Shown here: piece by piece, positions 60,619 to 64,000 of the stretch
How the letters are laid out: each line of letters begins with the position of its first letter
Position numbering within the stretch: the first letter of the stretch is position 1
DNA from: Halorubrum rubrum
Lineage (GTDB): Archaea; Halobacteriota; Halobacteria; Halobacteriales; Haloferacaceae
Length of the DNA: 64,000 nucleotides
Assembly: GCF_024494685.1 (NCBI RefSeq)
Contig: NZ_JANHDM010000002.1
Location: 186,001-250,000 of the forward strand
Direction of reading: 5' to 3'
Notes under the pieces: generated by a model
Databases searched by the model: none
What the model was told of the DNA's origin: nothing
Seen by the model: the letters and a program-made list of their open reading frames with translations, nothing else
Translations under genes and position numbers: made by a program

Positions 60619-61103
60619 CATCGTCGTTCCATGACCTCCGTGACCTCGCTCACGCCCTCGGCCTCCTCCTCGCGGATCGCCTCCAGGGTGTCGAGCAGTT
60701 CGTCGCGGTCGACCGAGAACTCCGCGTCCGCGCCCTCTATCGCCTCGATGAGGTCGTCGTAGAACTTGTAGGCGGTCTCCTCGTTACACAGCTGGTCGTA
60801 CAACACGCCGTCGAAGTCGTCCGGCTGCGTCCGCCCGTACCGCGCGTCGACGAGCGACTCGATCTCGTCGAACGGGACGCTGTCGACGCCGAGCCCCTCG
60901 ATGAGCCCCTCCAACCGCGCGCGGTGCTCGGCGGACTCCTCGGCGGCGTCCGAAAGCAGCGTCTCGACCTCCTCGTCGAGCTCCGCGTCGAGGCTCTCGT
61001 AGTGGTGGTGAGCCCGCGCCTCGACGACCTCCTCCAACACGATCCCGATCTGTAGCAGTCTGGCGAGCTGGTCGTCGGAGGTGATCCGCTGGCTGACGCT
61101 CAC
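60618..61103 (-). CDS. Ferritin-like domain protein
   Basis: 161 aa from GTG 61103 (MSVSQRITSDDQLARLLQIG); a GTG three codons earlier (61112) is possible. Four-helix bundle with candidate iron ligands in QIGIVLEEVVEARAHHHYES, ESAEHRARLEGLIEGL and CNEETAYKFYDDLIEAIEG (Glu/His of the ExxH type). Likely a rubrerythrin/ferritin-type iron-binding protein. It is upstream of, and probably co-transcribed with, the DtxR-family gene, a logical iron-storage and iron-sensor pair. TATA-like CTTAAG near 61165-61170 (minus). Confidence 0.8.
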   Translation of the reverse strand: MSVSQRITSDDQLARLLQIGIVLEEVVEARAHHHYESLDAELDEEVETLLSDAAEESAEHRARLEGLIEGLGVDSVPFDEIESLVDARYGRTQPDDFDGVLYDQLCNEETAYKFYDDLIEAIEGADAEFSVDRDELLDTLEAIREEEAEGVSEVTEVMERR

Positions 61104-61190
61104 CTCGACCACCCGTCGCCGTTCGATACGCCCGTTCGCATGGTGTCACGTCGGGGCCTCCCCGACTTAAGCGGTTCCCTCGGGGATCGA

Positions 61191-61196
61191 TTTATC
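61191..61196 (+). promoter_or_regulatory. TATA box TTTATC of the aminotransferase gene
   Basis: 28 nt before the ATG at 61222; leaderless start expected. Confidence 0.55.
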
Positions 61197-61221
61197 ACGC
61201 CCACCCGCGAGGAAGGTCTCC

Positions 61222-62553
61222 ATGGGCGTGTTCTACAAGTGGGGCGCGGGTCGGGACCCCGACCACCCGGAGATCGTCGACGCACACGACTCGACGCTCG
61301 TGACGGCCGGCGGCGAGGAGATCCTCGACGCGGCCGCGGGCGCGGCGGTCGTCAACCTCGGCCACTCGCCGCCCGGCGTCGCCGACGCCATGGCCGAACA
61401 GGCCGAGCGGGTCGGCTACGTCTCGACGTCGCACTTCACGACCCCGTCCGCCGAGTCGGTGGGGGAAACGCTCGCCGCGATGACGCCGGGCTCGTTGAAC
61501 GAGGCGTTCTTCGTCGACTCCGGCAGCGAGGCGGTCGAGTCGGCGATCAAGCTCGCCCGCGACTACCACGTCGCCCGCGGCGAGCCGACCCGAGAGGCGG
61601 TGATCGGCCGGTGGGCCTCCTACCACGGATCGACGCTCGGCGCGCTCTCCGCCTCGGGCAACACCGGTCGGCGGACGACGTACGAGCCCTCGCTGCGGGG
61701 CTGGCCGAAGATCGCCCCCGCGTACCCGTATCGCTGGGATCACGAGGGACCTCCCGAGGAGCAGGCGGTCGCGGCCGCCGGAGAGCTGGAGCGGCTCGTC
61801 CGTCGCGTCGGCCCCGAGACGGTCTCCGCCTTCATCGCCGAGCCCGTGGGCGGGTCGAGCGTCCCCGCGACGCGTCCGCACCCCGCCTACTACCGCGAGA
61901 TACGCCGGATCTGCTCGGAGTACGGGCTCCTCTTCATCGCCGACGAGGTGATGGTCGGGTTCGGCCGGACCGGCGACGCCTTCGCCTGCGGGGGGCTCGG
62001 GGTCACGCCGGATCTCATGGCGCTCGGGAAGGGGCTCTCAGCCGGCTACGCGCCGATAAGCGCGACGATGGTCGCCGACCACGTCGTCGAGACGCTCGAG
62101 GCGAACGACCACGCCTTCCAACACGGTCACACCTACAGCGGGAACCCGATCTCGACGGCGGTGGCCGACCGCGTGCTCGATCGCTACACTGAGGACCTGT
62201 TCGCGGCGGCTCGACGGCGCGGGCGGCGGCTCGAGGAGACCCTGGAGCCGCTCGTCGAGAGCCCGATCGTCGGCGAGATCCGACGGGTGGGGCTCCAGGT
62301 CGGCGTCGAGTTCGTCGCCGACCGGGAGACGAAGACGCCGTTCGATCCGGACGCCGATATCGCCGACCGGATCTACGACGCCGCGCTCGAGGACGGCGTG
62401 TACACGTATCCCGGCGGCGGCAGCGTCGACGGACGGGCCGGCGATCACCTCATGCTCGCGCCGCCGCTCACGGTCGACGACGCGGACGTCACGACGATGG
62501 GCGAGACCGTCGTCTCGGCCGTGAACCGCGTCGCCGGCGAGGAGGGATACTAA
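61222..62553 (+). CDS. Class III pyridoxal-phosphate aminotransferase
   Basis: 443 aa from ATG 61222. Fold-type I aminotransferase: FFVDSGSEAVESAIKLARDY, WASYHGSTLGALSASGN, FIADEVMVGFGRTGDAFAC (PLP-binding Asp), and the Schiff-base Lys in DLMALGKGLSAGYAPISA. Most like omega-aminotransferases of the aspartate/beta-alanine or GABA-pyruvate type. Nothing in the neighbourhood gives the substrate. Confidence 0.9.
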   Translation: MGVFYKWGAGRDPDHPEIVDAHDSTLVTAGGEEILDAAAGAAVVNLGHSPPGVADAMAEQAERVGYVSTSHFTTPSAESVGETLAAMTPGSLNEAFFVDSGSEAVESAIKLARDYHVARGEPTREAVIGRWASYHGSTLGALSASGNTGRRTTYEPSLRGWPKIAPAYPYRWDHEGPPEEQAVAAAGELERLVRRVGPETVSAFIAEPVGGSSVPATRPHPAYYREIRRICSEYGLLFIADEVMVGFGRTGDAFACGGLGVTPDLMALGKGLSAGYAPISATMVADHVVETLEANDHAFQHGHTYSGNPISTAVADRVLDRYTEDLFAAARRRGRRLEETLEPLVESPIVGEIRRVGLQVGVEFVADRETKTPFDPDADIADRIYDAALEDGVYTYPGGGSVDGRAGDHLMLAPPLTVDDADVTTMGETVVSAVNRVAGEEGY

Positions 62554-62616
62554 CGGCGTTCTCGGAGGCGGTCGCGAAAAATCGAATCTCCGTGCGTCTT
62601 CCCCGCGAGCGACCCG

Positions 62617-63834
62617 CTACTGGAGCCGTTCGACGACGAGTTCCTCGACGTCCTCGCGGAACTCGTCGACCGCGATCTCCTCTAAGACGGGCACGAAGAA
62701 GCCCTCGACGAGCATGTTTCGCGCCGTGAGCGAGTCGATGGAGCGACTCTCCAGGTAGAACAGGTCCTCGGCGTCGACCTGCCCCACGGTCGCGGAGTGT
62801 GACGCCTCCGTGTCGTGGTTGTGGATGATCAGCTTCGGCGACGCGTCCGCCTCGGCGTCGTCCGACAGCATCAGCGTGTTCTCGCGCTGGTAGCTCGAGG
62901 TGTTCCACGCGTCACGGCCGACGTCCTGGACGCCCTCGTACACCGAGCGCGCCACGTCGTCGAGCACGCCGCGCGTGACGAGGTCGGCCGTGGTGTGTTC
63001 GGCCTGGTGCCAGACGCGGGCGTTGACGTCGAAGTGCTGGTCCTCGCTGCCGAAGAACGTCCCGACGATCTGGCTCTCGGAGCCGTCGCCGTTCAGTTCG
63101 GTCTCGACGTCGGAGCGGGTGAGCTTCGAGCCGAAGTTGCTCTCGATCCAGTCGATCGTGGCGTACGTGTCCGTGATCCCGCGTTTCAGCGAGTAGGTGT
63201 AGGTGTCGTCGTCGAGGTTCTGGAGCGAGCCAAACTGGACGGCCGCGTTCTCGCCGCCGACGACCTCGACGAGGTTCGAGAAGTACCGGTCTCCCTCGAT
63301 CTCGCTCTCCTCACCCGACTCGATCGACTCGAGGATCGTCACCGACGACGACTCCTCGGCGACTACGAGCGTCTGGCTGAACAGCGAGCGGGAGTTCATC
63401 TCCGCGCGGATCTTCACGTCCTCGACGTCGACGCCCTCGGGGACGTAGACGAACGTGCCGGTCGTAAAGAGCGCCACCGACAGCGCCGTGAGGTAGTTGT
63501 GCTCGGGGTCGAGCACGGTGCCGAAGTGCTCCTCGAGGGTGTCGCCGTACTCGTCGAACGCCTCGGTGAACGGCGCGACGACGACCTCGTCGTCGCCGGC
63601 GGTCCGCTCCGTCGCGTCCGACTGGTTCAGCGGGTCGACGAGCGCCTCGAAGTCCAGCGCCTCGAGGTCCGTCCAGCGCCGGCCGGGCGTCTGGATGACG
63701 TCGGGTAGCTCCGCAGTCTCCAGCGCCGAAAGCGCGTTCAGACGGGTCTCGAGGAGCCACTCGGGCTCGTCGCGTTCCTCCGCAATGTGTCGTACCGTGT
63801 CCTCCGAGAGGCTCTCGATTGCTTTCGTGCTCAT
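62617..63834 (-). CDS. sufD: Fe-S cluster assembly protein SufD
   Basis: 405 aa from ATG 63834 (MSTKAIESLSEDTVRHIAEE). Beta-helix core characteristic of SufB/SufD: GTFVYVPEGVDVEDVKIRAE, then SNLVEVVGGENAAVQFGSL, HTTADLVTRGVLDD and HNHDTEASHSATVGQVDAED with FYLESRSIDSLTARNMLVEG near the end. It forms the SufBCD scaffold complex. It is one base after the sufB stop, so the two are translated together. Confidence 0.95.
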   Translation of the reverse strand: MSTKAIESLSEDTVRHIAEERDEPEWLLETRLNALSALETAELPDVIQTPGRRWTDLEALDFEALVDPLNQSDATERTAGDDEVVVAPFTEAFDEYGDTLEEHFGTVLDPEHNYLTALSVALFTTGTFVYVPEGVDVEDVKIRAEMNSRSLFSQTLVVAEESSSVTILESIESGEESEIEGDRYFSNLVEVVGGENAAVQFGSLQNLDDDTYTYSLKRGITDTYATIDWIESNFGSKLTRSDVETELNGDGSESQIVGTFFGSEDQHFDVNARVWHQAEHTTADLVTRGVLDDVARSVYEGVQDVGRDAWNTSSYQRENTLMLSDDAEADASPKLIIHNHDTEASHSATVGQVDAEDLFYLESRSIDSLTARNMLVEGFFVPVLEEIAVDEFREDVEELVVERLQ

Positions 63835-63835
63835 G

Positions 63836-64000
63836 TTATCCGAGCGAACCCTCCATCTCCAGTTCGACGAGCCGGTTCAGCTCGACGGCGTACTCGATCG
63901 GCAGCTCCTCCGTGATCGGCTCGATGAACCCCGAGACGATCATCTGTTTCGCGTCGTCGTCGTCGAGACCGCGCGACTGGAGGTAGAAGATGTCCTCGTC
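63836..64000 (-). CDS. sufB: Fe-S cluster assembly protein SufB (C-terminal 54 residues)
   Basis: The frame enters from the window end and stops at TAA 63836-63838. The residues [20 protein letters not shown], then [20 protein letters not shown] are the conserved SufB tail. The stop is followed, after one base, by the sufD ATG. The rest of the gene lies outside the window. Confidence 0.94.
   Translation of the reverse strand, partial: DEDIFYLQSRGLDDDDAKQMIVSGFIEPITEELPIEYAVELNRLVELEMEGSLG

Overview
The window is a piece of the main chromosome of a haloarchaeon (class Halobacteria, most like Halorubrum). The evidence is the high GC, the very acidic predicted proteins, the archaeal-type machinery (split RNA polymerase A'/A'' and B'/B'', D-family DNA polymerase large subunit, RPA proteins, fused double histone, aRF1, archaeal SepF) and many leaderless genes with a TATA-like box about 26-30 nt before the start codon. 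Most genes are core genes; I see no rRNA, CRISPR array or prophage.

Layout. 1-7670 is the RNA polymerase operon rpoH-rpoB''-rpoB'-rpoA'-rpoA'' on the minus strand; rpoA'' is cut by the window edge and is interrupted by a homing-endonuclease intein. 7901-8256 holds two identical tRNA-Asp genes followed by tRNA-tail fragments and hairpins. 8380-13295 looks iron-regulated: a two-domain Fe(III)-type ABC permease, a divergent gluconate-dehydrogenase-like pair and a dolichol-phosphate-type glycosyltransferase, with two TTTAGG-N4-CCTAAA operators. 14197-16277 is a CbiX/DR2241 pair. 16346-21424 is DNA polymerase D large subunit with an intein inside the catalytic NCDGDED motif. 21456-27763 has small conserved genes (PPC domain, NifU-C, DUF5783-like) and three membrane proteins. 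27961-33082 is a complete 2-oxoacid dehydrogenase operon (E1a-E1b-E2-E3). 33802-35929 has a ribbon-helix-helix regulator and the rpa3/RPA-associated operon. 36259-43248 has a peptide-type binding lipoprotein, a PAP2 enzyme, a DsbA/FrnE-type protein, ThiD and several haloarchaea-specific proteins. 43392-50336 has mutS, sepF, azf, a DUF309 protein and a Na+/H+ antiporter with a TrkA tail. 50337-51669 is an accessory patch with a possible 34-aa membrane protein, a transposase-less element with a target duplication, and tRNA-Arg with tail fragments. 51943-55005 is RPA2, histone and histone deacetylase. 55433-64000 has an epimerase, argS, aRF1, a DtxR-family regulator next to a ferritin-like gene, a class-III aminotransferase, sufD and the end of sufB.

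The least ordinary content is in the non-coding DNA. (1) Both tRNA loci are followed by partial copies of the tRNA 3' end separated by palindromes. (2) These palindromes, and those in three GC-rich repeat patches (33.3, 50.8 and 55.2 kb), mostly share one apex: a perfect or near-perfect stem of variable sequence closed by C-GNA-G, often as an 11-nt loop GA-N-C-GNA-G-N'-GA in which N and N' co-vary. That apex contains the core of the unusually stable DNA mini-hairpin GCGAAGC and potential tandem G.A pairs. (3) A 605-bp element at 50683-51287 has 17-bp terminal inverted repeats (16/17 matching) and an exact 8-bp target duplication but no transposase. (4) The two DtxR-type operators and the DtxR/ferritin genes at 60-61 kb suggest a metal regulon.
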